A stretch of 64,000 nt of DNA from Ignelater luminosus (lineage: Eukaryota; Arthropoda; Insecta; Coleoptera; Elateridae): assembly GCA_011009095.1 (NCBI GenBank), contig VTPC01090448.1:121257-185256 (forward strand), written 5' to 3'. A program made the position numbers and the translations under genes. The notes under the pieces were generated by a model, which had not been told where the DNA came from, ran no database searches, and worked only from the letters and a program-made list of their open reading frames with translations. Below are positions 26,301-36,457 of this stretch, piece after piece. Within the stretch, counting starts at the first letter, position 1, and every line of letters begins with the position of its first letter.

Positions 26301-28585
26301 TTAGTTATGAGGTATATTGTCATAAAATGCGTGATAATCTTTTTCTAAGCTCGTTTTTAAAATCTGTAAATGATTAAACTTTTCATTCTTTATGGGAAGC
26401 CTCTCTTTGTAAAGTGCAGGTAGTTCCGCGAAAGGTATGGCTGTAATATTATTCATTCGGAGGGGCAGGTTTTGCCATGCATAGCCAAACCGAAGTTTGT
26501 ACTGCATCGTTCCATTGGGGTTATATTTTAATGCCCTAAGATCTGTAACAGTGGGATCGCCGATTCTTTTCCCGGGGCGAATTGATGTTACGAAATTTAG
26601 ACCACTAAATCTTTTAAAGAAATTAAAGGTAAGATAAAACACTTCATATTGCTTTGGGGTTCGTCGAGCTGATTTGCAAATTTGTATATAATCTGCGGGT
26701 AAGTTTATGTTAACACCCTTCAGCTTCCCCTCAATTGTGCTGTGCATGGCATCCACCTCCATCTGCGTGTGGCCGCGCTCAAGATATTTCTGTATAACCA
26801 CCACACCATTAGCAACAGAAAAGTTCATAAGGGCACTCGCCAGAGTCGAATTCCTATTCTGATAATTGCACCCATCGCTGTACAAAATAATCTCATTCTC
26901 TGATTCTTTAAGTGCATTTTTGACAGTCTAATTGATAGACGATTATAGTTGAAAATTCATCTGCGGTCAACTTTCCTTCTGTTTCGTTCCATATAAAACA
27001 GGTACCGTCTTTGTTTTGGAGGTCGAAAAAAGTCATGTTATGCACTGCTAATTTAGTTTTATAATACATTGCAGACACATTTGTTTTAGGAGCAAGAAGA
27101 ACCGCTTGGAGATCCATCGTAAAAGTCATACTTGATGACGCTTTATCTTTCTGCTTTTCAGTCCTAGCTTCTTCCTTTCTCTTAATGTGGGCATTATAAG
27201 TTATTTCATCATTATTGTTTGTTTTAAAACCTTCACAGATATCGCAGGCGTCCTTTTTAGGTGTAAATAAACTAAAATTGTTTTTCTTGAAAAGCTGTTT
27301 GAAGGCCGTTTTACTTACATAATTTATGCTTTTTTTGCTGCACTAGTCACTTTTATAAAATTCATACAAATCAGATTTTGATTTCCACAGTGGCTCCAAA
27401 TACAGCTTCTTGCTTGACGCCCTACGGTAATGAGACTCTTTTTTTGGAATCTGGTCAAGAAACTCTTCTAAACTTCTCATTTCCTTCTCTCGCTTCTTTT
27501 TAGAAACTCGTACCCTAGTGTTTTCATCCTCACTATTATTTTCACAAATATCCAGTTCAAAATTTCCATTATGCTTTACCCAATTTCTTACACTCCACTC
27601 ACCTATGCATAGGTTATTTAAAAACATATTCTTGCAGACCTTCTCGATCTCTTTCAACTTTTAAATAATAGTTTATTGAAATTAAGCGTCTAGATTTTTC
27701 AATATCTTTTCTATCTCTCGCTCTTTGTCTTCGTTTAAAATCAGATAACATTTGTATATAAAGGCGTTCTTCCTTCCACGACATTGCCCAAAATTTTGTA
27801 AATATTTTCTTCCGTTGGTCGTCACTCACTGAGCTACACATTAATACTTTTTTGTTTCTCGACAGCTTACAATTACATCGTACTTTCATTTGCCGATTTT
27901 TGCGTTGAACGTCATACATCCAATTTCCTTCAGTATCTTTCTTCTTTCCTAAGTATTTATCGCCACTTTCTCTTTTCTTTCGTTCGTCTGTGGTAGTCCG
28001 TAACTCTAGATTCTTCTTTCGAGATTTTCTTTTTACTTTATTGTTATCTGTATTTTCCTCTGGAGATTCTTGGACCAAATGAAAATTATTGTCAATTAAT
28101 TTTGGCCTGGTTGAATTCTCTATTTCAAGTTGAATACTATTTTCTAGATCAGCCCTTGAACTTTGAGAAATGTGTATTTTATTAATATTTATTGCTGAAG
28201 ATTCTTGTTCTAGTTGAAAATAATTATCTGTGATTATTTCTGGTGTAGTTGTATTGACCACTCCAAGTTCAGAACCATTTTCTCTAATAATACAATTATT
28301 GTCCGACAATTCTATTTGCATTCCTTGTTCATCTATGACCACAATTGGCAAACTGCAAATCTCTAGCTTGTTTGGATTTAGCGGCGGTTCTAAAATTTGA
28401 AATGCGGAAATGTCTGGTGCTGCCGGATAACTAAATAGGTGCGCATCGACAGGTATTTCATTAGTAGATGCAATTTGTCCACATTCTTTATTATTTAATT
28501 CGGTTGAATTTAGAAATTCTGAAGAGCCTACTGTATCTTCATTTTGTAAACGTGCCATTTGAACGATCCTCCATGAGCGAGACAT
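26301..28585 (-). pseudogene. DDD-type (Sola-like) transposase, broken
   Basis: Transposase of the surrounding element, starting at ATG 28585. The first about 190 residues are acidic and low in complexity; a basic patch follows (KVKRKSRKKN, DERKKRESGDKYLGKKKD) and a Cys-containing block VRCNCKLSRNKK. After a frameshift near 27645 come NMFLNNLCIGEWSVRNWV and, after an in-frame TAG at 27343-27345, a Cys pair in KKDACDICEGFK, then TFTMDLQAVLLAPK (Asp at about 27112-27114). A second frameshift near 26915 leads to LYSDGCNYQNRN (Asp, about 26874-26876) and GHTQMEVDAMHSTIE (Asp, about 26751-26753). The C-terminus ends KDYHAFYDNIPHN. The D-x(~79)-D-x(40)-D spacing and motif order suggest an RNase H-fold DDD enzyme. 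This protein family recurs in insect gene sets as 'uncharacterized'; the Sola link is inference. Confidence 0.78.
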
Positions 28586-28875
28586 TGTGTACTACAACAA
28601 AATTTAAGAATTGGTAAACCTCGTAACTCTGCAATTTGCTTCATAATAAGTAAAATCTGTCATAAGAAAAATTCGTAACTCCGTAGGTAGAAGCAATTAA
28701 CACAAATACTACAGTTGCTATTAGAATACATAAACCGCTTTCATAATAATAATATATTGCACTTACCAACTAAATAAACGCAATAATTATAACATCACAA
28801 ATTGTCGGGTTTAGTAAATAACTTACTGCTCAAGTACAGCCACTGCGTACACCAAACACCAACATGGAGACTATT

Positions 28876-28979
28876 GGAGTTATAAGGTTTTACTAATCAA
28901 CATTTTTCATGTTGGAATTACGAGGTTATTTTGTTGCTTTCTCCTTAATTGTAAAGATTATTTGGAGTTACAAAGATTT
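28876..28979 (+). repeat. Right subterminal motif array
   Basis: Three variants of the TIR 16-mer in one orientation: GGAGTTATAAGGTTTT at 28876, GGAATTACGAGGTTATTT at 28914 and GGAGTTACAAAGATTT at 28964. Two more lie in reverse orientation at 28616-28630 and 28667-28682. Left-side copies are at 26053-26067 (GGAGTTACGAGTTTT) and, weaker, at 26096-26111. Such arrays are typical transposase-binding sites in several DNA transposon superfamilies; the function here is inferred. Confidence 0.8.
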
Positions 28980-29042
28980 CGCATACATAGATTACACGTA
29001 TGGCCAATAGATGGCATAAAGATCTCATTTTCGTAATTTGTT

Positions 29043-29077
29043 GGAGTTACGAGATTTTCTTGTGTCGCCGACGATAT
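29043..29077 (-). repeat. Right terminal inverted repeat
   Basis: Partner of 25842-25876 with no mismatch over 35 bases. The inner part (29043-29058) reads GGAGTTACGAGATTTT. Confidence 0.95.
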
Positions 29078-29600
29078 ACTAACGTTGCATTAACTTATTT
29101 TACAATTGATTGCACAATTGCTAGTTGTACACATAGAAATGTTGTCTTTGGTGGTTTTCAGCATTTCAGCAAGCTAGCTAACACAACCATTTTGAAAAGT
29201 TTGTTAATTTAAACCTGTTTGCTTACCTACCACAGTGAAAGTTCTATTAATACATAATCTGTAAAAATATTTTGTGAAACCGATTGAGCAATAGATTAAA
29301 TAGGCTTTCAGATGCTAAAATGCTAAAACTTACATAAGGGCATTTTTTGAAAAAATTAGCTTTACTAAGCGGAAGGTCATGAACAACTAACCCTTTTTAA
29401 TAAAAATAATTATGCGACTACAAGATTAATTCAAGCTGTAGAAAACAGAACAATTTGTAACAGTTAACGAGGATAAAGTGGAAGTACGCGTTGCCATTGG
29501 GAAAAAGAGGAGAGATTTTAAAAAAATATTTTCAATAATTTTTTGAATTCTGTAATCTAAAAATTAGTATATTTCTTATCCGGGCAAATTATTTTAGTAA
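29078..29600. other. Gene-free stretch between elements
   Basis: No motif or repeat recognised apart from TTATCCGGGCAAATT at 29577-29591, which resembles a fragment of the inverted repeats that follow. Confidence 0.5.
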
Positions 29601-29602
29601 CG

Positions 29603-30438
29603 TTATCGGACAAGGTGGGTCCAGTAGATCCGCCTTTGCATTATAAAGTCTGCGTGGTACTTTTTGTAAGCATTGCATACAAGGGTAATTAAATTAGATT
29701 AAAACAATTATTATTTAAGGTGACTAGAAGTAAACGTCTTTCCTGGTTCGATATAATTCTGAAAAATCGTATAACCTAATTTACCTAGAAGGGCATCAGA
29801 AACTCAAAAACCATATTGTCTTGTCTTCTTTCATTCGACATAATATTATAAATCTTTTAAAACCCAAACATATAACGTAATTTACCTAAAAGGGCAGCAG
29901 AAGCACAATAAAAAGTATCAATTAGCCTTGCATTTTTAGTTGATACTACCAGACATGCAAAAGACCTTTTTAAAATTATTTTAAAAACTCTCAACGTTTG
30001 GAATTTTTATAAGGGATTGGTTTATTTTTGTATTTCAGTACATTGACATTTAAAAAATATCAATTCAGTCGATTTTGTAATTTTGTATTCTACAGTATTC
30101 ATAAAACCATAAACCATCGCAATTACCACTAATATTGTCATTTGAAACTTACAACAACAAAAGATCAACATAATTTACAGAGAATTTACAGAGAATTTAG
30201 TAGTATTAATAGAAATGTAAGAAGGGTCCAATGGATCCACCTTGCCCGGTTATGTAACAATCAACTTTAAAATTTTTTTTTATCTACTCAATGTAAATTA
30301 AAATATTTGACTAACTGATAACACTACCTAAGTTATTCTTAGAAGTCATAAGAACTAATTACTCTAAGATAAATATTTTAGAAAATATGACAAAGAAAAA
30401 TGTGCGCCGAGTCGATTGGACCCACCTTGACCGGATAA
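29603..30438. mobile_element. Putative element with GGTGGGTCC inverted repeats
   Basis: A motif of about 26 bases at 29603-29630 (core CGGACAAGGTGGGTCCA) recurs in inverse orientation at 30225-30253 (GGATCCACCTTGCCCGG) and at 30414-30438 (GGACCCACCTTGACCGG, then ATAAG). The outer pair would bound about 0.84 kb. Inside, a segment of about 35 bases (core TAATTTACCTA, then AAGGGCA) occurs twice, at about 29770 and 29870. No coding frame is seen in between. This is probably a MITE, or the two ends of a decayed DNA transposon; the superfamily is unknown (pogo-like ends are one thought). Confidence 0.6.
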
Positions 30439-31554
30439 GGGATACTGAACTTACCAAACAAGTTCCAAGATAACTAAGTTTGTCAGAATTACGTATGTGA
30501 GCTACATCTCCAATTGGCTAGAACGTAATTATACATAATTTTGTGTTTTTCCAGAAGTGAGGTTGCCAGACTAGTTTCAGGTCGTTAAGATTATTTTGTT
30601 GACTACCTAGGTTCAAAGTAAATTTCGTGTCTTGCATTAAAATGGCACCTAGAAGTATATAGGAATGAAATAACTATTTATACCTACTTTTAGTGATGAT
30701 AATACTGATGATACACTAAAAAACTCGTTCCTGAACTGATGCAAGTTTAGTTAAAGGAGTCTCCTCTCGCAGTGGATAATGATATGTAATTGTAAACAAA
30801 GAATATGTTGTAAAGTACGGAAAAATTGTACGTTCATAAATCCACATCCAAAGAACAAATAGAACCCTTAGCTTTAAACACAGTGGTTTGGACTTCATCA
30901 ATAAAACAAACTTTAAAAGGCTATGAAGCTACTGCAAAGAATATAACATAGAGACTAAAGTTATTTCACAGCTAAATTAACAAGGCTATTTTGTGGATAG
31001 CAACATAGAAGGAAGAGAAAGATATTGAATCAAGTTTGGTAATTAGCATGCTAATTTTTTTAAGGCCAATGACCCCAGGCGCGGAAGAGGGGAAGGGATA
31101 ACGAAAAAGCCCCCATATTTCGACGAACGATATAATTTTCGGAAAGGTAACTACAGAAGGGCAGAGGCAATACCGGGCACTAGTCATTAGGTTCTTACTA
31201 TAACCGAGCTGATTTTCTCAACCAAAGGAAATTGTAGGCAACTATTATCAACCCAATTGGTAAACATACACAAAGACAACCAGAGAGACAGGAAGAAATC
31301 ACCGACCTAAAACAGATGTCTGATGAGCAGGCACAACTAAACCGTGAAGAGATGGCCCTTGTTTTAGTTTTAAACAAAAAGGAAAAAGAAAACAGAGTCA
31401 GCAGTGATAGTAATAGTGAATACAAGTGTTTGAACATGTTTTGCTATTACATGTTTTCGATATATTTTCTAACTGGTTATTGTTTTTAGTACTTTAGATT
31501 TTGTTACGTTTTCCGGTTTGTTTAATTAAATAAGCAATACACTATACCTGGATA
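30439..31554. other. Unassigned stretch, possible C-terminal coding scrap
   Basis: No clear gene. On + at about 31240-31490 a frame reads a hydrophilic Gln/Glu/Lys-rich tail (RQEEITDLKQMSDEQAQLN, then KKEKENRVSSDSNSEYK). This looks more like real protein than the complementary hydrophobic frame, but no family could be named. Confidence 0.4.
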
Positions 31555-32800
31555 ACGGTGGTCCCATAGTGGATTGGCCTGATAAGGGTGTAGAAGAAAA
31601 ACATAAATAAAGCACATATTACTTTTCAATATAGTCACCCTTTATTGCAACACACTTCTCACATCGGTGGATTAACATTTCTATACTTTTGTAAAAGTAC
31701 TGAGAATTTTTTAACTCAAAATGACTAGATACGGATGCCTGCAACTCATTAGCGTTGGGAAATTTCCTTCCACGGAGGTGTTTCTCCAAATGTGAAAACA
31801 AATTCGAGCTTAGTGAATTCGCAATCACGAACGGCAGCTTTTGCAACATCAGCCATATGGACAGGCACATTATCATGCAAGAGCAGGATACCCTTGTTCA
31901 GTTTTCCTCGGCGTCTTTTTTTTATGCAGTCTCTCAGCCTATGCAATAGAGACGCATAATAAGCCCCGTTTACGGTAGTATTTCTAGATTTAAAATCCAC
32001 CATTAGAATTCTTCGTGAATTCCAAAAAATTGTGACATGATCTTTTGTGTGGATTTTGACATTCTTGCTTTTCTTGGGAGTGCTTTTCCCTTGTATCGCC
32101 ACTCTATCGATTCGCATTTGCTTTTAGGATCATACTAAAGCACCATCGTTTCATTTCCGGTCACTATTCCGTCAATTATTTGTTTGGGGTTGTCGCCACA
32201 CAGCTTTAAGAATGACAAAGCACAGCGGACGCGTTCCTGTTTTCGAACTGCCGACAAAAGTTTTAGTACCCACCTTGCACTTACTTTACTCATGTGCAGA
32301 TGATCTTGCAAAGCATGATGAACACTGGTTTTAGAAAGTTCTAATCTTGCTGCAATCTCTCTGACTTTTAATCGTCGGTTCCTCAATACTTCTTTTTCAA
32401 TAAGAGAAATTGTTTCAAGAGTGAGTACTTCAACCGACCGACCCTCATGTGCAACACCTTCTATGCGCCCAAAGCGAAATTCTTTCACCCAATTCTTTAC
32501 AGTGCTATATGAAGGAAAAGCATCGCCGTGTACACCATCCAAACGTTGTTTAATTTCAACCGGTGAATGACCTTCTTTAAACAGAAATTTTATAACATTT
32601 CTATACTCGATTTTGGACATCTTGCAAACACTCAAAACATGTATTAGTAAAACTCACTGTTAATTGCAAACTAATACTACGTGGAGATGCATGCAAATTT
32701 GAAAGTTAACAAACAAAAGATAGGGAAATAGACTACGGTATACAGTTTTTCCGCAATAATTTTAGAAATATGTCTGACCAACTTACTATGGGACTGCCTC
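31555..32800 (-). mobile_element. Mariner element with TA target duplication
   Basis: A 1246-bp element. TA at 31553-31554 and at 32801-32802 flank imperfect inverted repeats of about 30 bp sharing GTCCCATAGT at position 7 from each end. The length and TA duplication are those of a standard mariner. It carries one transposase relic on -. Confidence 0.85.
31619..32620 (-). pseudogene. Mariner transposase, catalytic residues lost
   Basis: The start is ATG 32620 (MSKIEYRNV); an upstream in-frame TTG is not needed. The N-terminal paired HTH region is clear: FLFKEGHSPVEIKQRL, TVKNWVKEFRFGR, then LKVREIAARLELSKTSVH (second HTH). The first catalytic block reads IVTGNETMVL, with Asn where mariners have Asp, and is followed by a stop. 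After a frameshift come WNSRRILMVDFKSRNTTVNG, YYASLLHRLRD and LLHDNVPVH (second Asp, retained). The segment that should hold the third Asp (Y-S-P-D-L-A-P-S-D) is deleted with another frameshift, after which FSHLEKHLRGRKF and a terminal KGDYIEK are read. Inactive. Confidence 0.85.
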
Positions 32801-33066
32801 TATATCTATTAGTATATGTACAATTATTGTCATTACTAAGTATGTACTTACTAATATGCTATAGCGAATTTTGGTCAAGTAAATGAGCAATAAAATATTT
32901 TTTATAATAGCCTTTCAGAACTTTTTCGCTTTTGTCATCTAAGGCAAGAATCAAAAACTTCTCTTGCACGTTTCTTTTTCTTGGAGACAAGTAAAAGATT
33001 TGTTTTATAACAACAATACGAAAACTGATACCATTGCAGAGATCTCTAATAATAATATTTCGAACG

Positions 33067-33074
33067 AAGTTGAC
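33067..33074 (+). repeat. hAT target-site duplication, left copy
   Basis: AAGTTGAC directly before the left TIR, repeated exactly at 36192-36199. An 8-bp duplication is the hallmark of hAT transposition. Confidence 0.93.
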
Positions 33075-33803
33075 CAGTGCCGGATTACCAATTAGGCAAA
33101 TCAGTCAGTTGCCTAGAGGCCTCGAGGTTTTAAGGGGGCTCCAAGAAAGCCAGACTCGTTTAAAAGCCTCACAAATAGAAAAACGCCGAAAACTGCAACA
33201 TAATAGGCTTTATTCTTTTATGATTAGTTGTTCATACGGCTTTTAGTTTAAAACGTGAGAGCATTAAATGGAAATCCTGTATACTTCTACCTGTACTGTG
33301 AAATGGCATTATTCGTAATAGTTCAACGATTATTCACAAGAGTGGAGGTAAACTAATTCAACGCATGTGGGTGCGCTGCAGAAAGAATAAACAGCTGACG
33401 AGCTGAGTTATGACTCATCTGTACATGTTTATCATTTGATGAGTTGTGTCAATTGCGCCACTACCCATTGCTTTGTTTAACTACCATTTGCTTTAACCTT
33501 CGAAGGGATTTTGACAACCTACATTAGTCAAAACTAGATAAGTTAAGTTGTTTTATTTAAATTTAATAAACAAGAAAAGACTATCAATACTTGGTTATTG
33601 AGAAAGGTATAACGTGTAATAAATTTAGTTTTACATGTTTTGCAGCCTGTTTTAATATTTTGAATTCTTGTGTTTAATAACTTTTTGGGAGGATTTTTAA
33701 TTCATGATGTTTGAATTGTATGAACTATAATTTGAATACGAACGGTAGACAAGCCGGTTGGCATCGATTCCAGTACAATTAATTAAATGGGAACGTAGTG
33801 GCT

Positions 33804-33954
33804 GCATATTTTAGACTGAGGTCTATCTGTATCTCTCTTTTACAGAAACAAAATGTCGGTACAAGAGAAAAGGAGGTACCAGTGTTGCAGAAAAACGGAA
33901 AAAACATTATGAAAAGGCTAAAAAGCTACATGAAACAATAAAAAAGATTCCCAA
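33804..33954 (+). repeat. Internal direct repeat of hAT, copy A
   Basis: This 151-bp segment contains the acceptor-like site, the start ATG and the first about 33 codons. It is about 95% identical by eye to 34789-34940. Here the ATG is present, but a 2-base loss in the TACCAG..TGCAG part breaks the frame. Confidence 0.9.
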
Positions 33955-35760
33955 TCTTTTTGAACTTGTTTTTAGCGGTAACTTACAGAGGGTGAAAGTT
34001 CTACGACGTGTAGTATCTGTGGTAAAGCTTTTCTCGTCACGTGGATTAGCTTTCCGTGGCGATACAGACATCTTTGGTTCACAAAATAATGACAGCTACT
34101 TGACGTTTTTAGAGTTAATTGCGGAGTACGATCCTTTTTTGAGCTTTCATTTAGCCAAATATGGTAATCGGGGCAGATGAAAGCTCTTTTATTTATCTTC
34201 CACAATTTGTGAAGAGGTGATTGAAATAATAAAGAAAAAGGTTTTGAATGTTATTGTAGAGGAAATCAAAGATACAAAGTATTATTCTCTAAGATTTGAT
34301 GCAACACCAGACATGTCTCACGTAGATCAGTTAAGTGTAGTGATGAGATATGTTAGATCTTCTGATGGAGAAATAAACGAACGTTTTTATCACATTCATC
34401 CCTCTATGCAGTCACACTGGAGAAGCACTTGCCACAGCCGTATTGAATTTCTTAAAGAAGTATAGGATCGACATTAACAATATGCGAGGGAAATCCTATG
34501 ATAACTCGGCCAACATGTTAGGCTGCTACAATGGTCTTCAGTCCCATACTTCTAATATCATTAAGCTTGCAATTTACATTCTGTGTGCAGCATATCTGTT
34601 TAACTTAGTGGGAGTGAGCGCTGTTGAAAGCTGTATTGGCGCTATTTCTTTCTATAGATTGGTTCAGGCATTGTACAACGTTTTCTCAGCCTCAACCCAT
34701 CGTTGGGTGGTTATGATGAAATAACTTGATCTAGTTAATCGGAGTGATCAAACAAACCGTGCTCTAGTTCTTAAAAAACTAAACGACACATATTTTAGAC
34801 TGAGGTCTATCTGTATCTCTCTTTTACAGAAACAAAATATCGGTACAAGAGAAAAGAAGGTACCAGAGTGGTGCAGAAAAACGGAAAAAACATTATGAAA
34901 AGGCTGAAAAGCTAGATGAAACAATAAAAAAGATTCCCAAGGACAGAAACCAGAGACAATTCATGAGACCAATTGCCTATTGAAAGAAATGTCGAAGAAG
35001 GAAAATGTCATCACGAAGGACCTTTGGGCAACCATCCTCGACCCCATTAAAGCATTAATAGAACTTCAAAGTGCCGTTCGGCTTCTAAATTCACTCTTAG
35101 ATTTCTTAAAGTCGCAGAGAAGAAATTTTTATTTCTATGAGAATAAAGTCAGTGACTTAAGATATTTTGATGGGGATGAAGGCAAACGAAAGCGCACAGA
35201 AAGCGACATTTTGACGATGGTGACGGTGAAGACGTATCTGCCAATATTGGACAAGCTAAACGTCGAACTTTCTAACCATTTGAAAGCTTATGAACAAGTT
35301 CAATCACTGTTTAGTTTTCTTTGTAATTTTCCTTCTAAGGATAGAGCATAAATCAACGAGGAGGCCCTAAGATTTGCAAAATGTTACTCTTGTGACATTG
35401 AACTTGAACTTGATGATGAAAGGATTTATGTCAAGCATTTGATTTGTCAATTGAAAGATTTCAATAAAAAGACAGCAGCACCAGCATCCCAGTCCTACAA
35501 AATAATTTTTGAGCATAAACTGCAATCAACATTTCCAAATGTTATTACAGTACTGCAAATTTATCGCACGATGATGATTACTAATGCCACAGGCGAAAGA
35601 TCTTCCAAAATAAAAATCATAAAAAAAATATCATCGATCGTCAATGGGACAAGAAAGATTAATGGCAAGTGAATATGGTATTTTAGAGCAGTTAAAACTT
35701 GCAGATATGTTAAATGATTTTGTCTCAAAGAACTCAGAAAAGTTAATGTTTAAGCTTTGA
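33853..35760 (+). pseudogene. hAT transposase (DUF4371/ZMYM1-like), internally duplicated
   Basis: The start is ATG 33853, just after a splice-acceptor-like CTCTCTTTTACAG. It reads a short basic N-terminus, then after frame breaks FSSRGLAFRGDTDIFGSQN, LELIAEYDPFLSFHLAKYG, SSTICEEVIEIIKKKVLN, EEIKDTKYYSLRFDATPD (first catalytic Asp region), VDQLSVVMRYVRSSDGEI, DINNMRGKSYDNSANM (second Asp region) and LVGVSAVESCIGAISFY. The block that should follow LSDT-R-W is replaced by a second copy of the 5' start (34789-34940). Downstream are LLNSLLDFLKSQRRNFYFY, YLPILDKLNVELSNHLKAYE and the hAT dimerisation block FPNVITVLQIYRTM, TNATGERSS. Several stops and frameshifts make it non-functional. The family match to insect 'zinc finger MYM-type 1-like' sequences is from recognition. 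Confidence 0.85.
34789..34940 (+). repeat. Internal direct repeat of hAT, copy B
   Basis: The second copy of the hAT 5' segment, inserted in the middle of the transposase. Its start codon is ATA instead of ATG, but the frame (SVQEKRRYQSGAEKRKK) is open, and it runs directly into the C-terminal half (DRNQRQ..). Confidence 0.9.
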
Positions 35761-36191
35761 AATTTATAAAATTAAGTGTACTAAGTGTAGTTATGTTATT
35801 TTGTTAAACATTTTAACAAATTTTAATAACATTTTTTAAGTTTAGGTAAAACATTATGCAGTTATGTTATACAATAAAACTTGTATGCTTCCGTACTTTC
35901 TTTTGATTTTTTTTCCTTTCTCATCATAGACAATAATAATAATTTGAAATAAATAACTCCACTGAAAGTTATAAACGTTTAAATAAATAATTATGAAAAC
36001 GAAAAATATAACCAAAATTACACACCAATACACAATAGTTAAAAATTCAGAAACGCACTATTACACACGTCTACGACGCGACGGCGCGACGCTTGCGCTA
36101 CCATATGCATGCAGACATAAATAAATTCATCTATGAGGGGGCCCCGTCGCTTCTACTGTCTACGGGCCTCCAAATCGTTAATCCGGCACTG

Positions 36192-36199
36192 AAGTTGAC
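36192..36199 (+). repeat. hAT target-site duplication, right copy
   Basis: AAGTTGAC, identical to 33067-33074. Confidence 0.93.
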
Positions 36200-36457
36200 C
36201 CTGAAGAATCTTTATTGAATTTACTTCTTAGTATAAATATCAGATATGCTACTGGGTTTTTTTGAGCAAATCTAACAGAAACTCTACAGTGCAAAACAAA
36301 AATTAAATAAAAGTGCGAAAGAATCCTTGTTAAATACAATACTAAGTATTATATGATTTATTTTATCTTGTAACAAAATTTGCTCTTTGACATTTTCTAA
36401 ATGGAACCTTTTTTTCCCAATCTGTACATTTACAGCGCCTTCTCCAAGACCTGCATA

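Larger units (their letters stand above)
25842..29077 (-). mobile_element. Sola-like DNA transposon with 35-bp TIRs
   Basis: A complete, bounded element of 3236 bp. Positions 25842-25876 and 29043-29077 are perfect 35-base inverted repeats containing TCGTCGGCGACACAAG. The outermost four bases on both sides are ATAT; since ATAT is its own complement it may be a 4-bp target duplication or the end of the TIR. A decayed transposase on - fills 28585-26301. A 16-bp motif from the inner end of the TIR (GGAGTTACGAGATTTT and variants) recurs at least seven more times in both subterminal zones. The 4-bp AT-rich duplication and a D/D/D triad match what is known of the Sola superfamily. That name is my inference, but the existence of the element is directly visible. 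Confidence 0.88.
33075..36191 (+). mobile_element. hAT transposon with 8-bp target duplication
   Basis: A 3117-bp element. The ends are perfect 13-base inverted repeats, CAGTGCCGGATTA at 33075-33087 and its complement at 36179-36191. The flanking 8-bp direct repeat AAGTTGAC (33067-33074, 36192-36199) shows a clean insertion. It encodes a ZMYM1-like hAT transposase on + (33853-35760), preceded by about 780 bp of non-coding sequence and followed by about 430 bp. A 151-bp segment of its 5' part is present twice (see separate entry). Confidence 0.93.

Noticed and set aside
29000-29212. 70-codon + frame across the right TIR
   Set aside because: It crosses the element boundary at 29077 and has no motif; chance frame.
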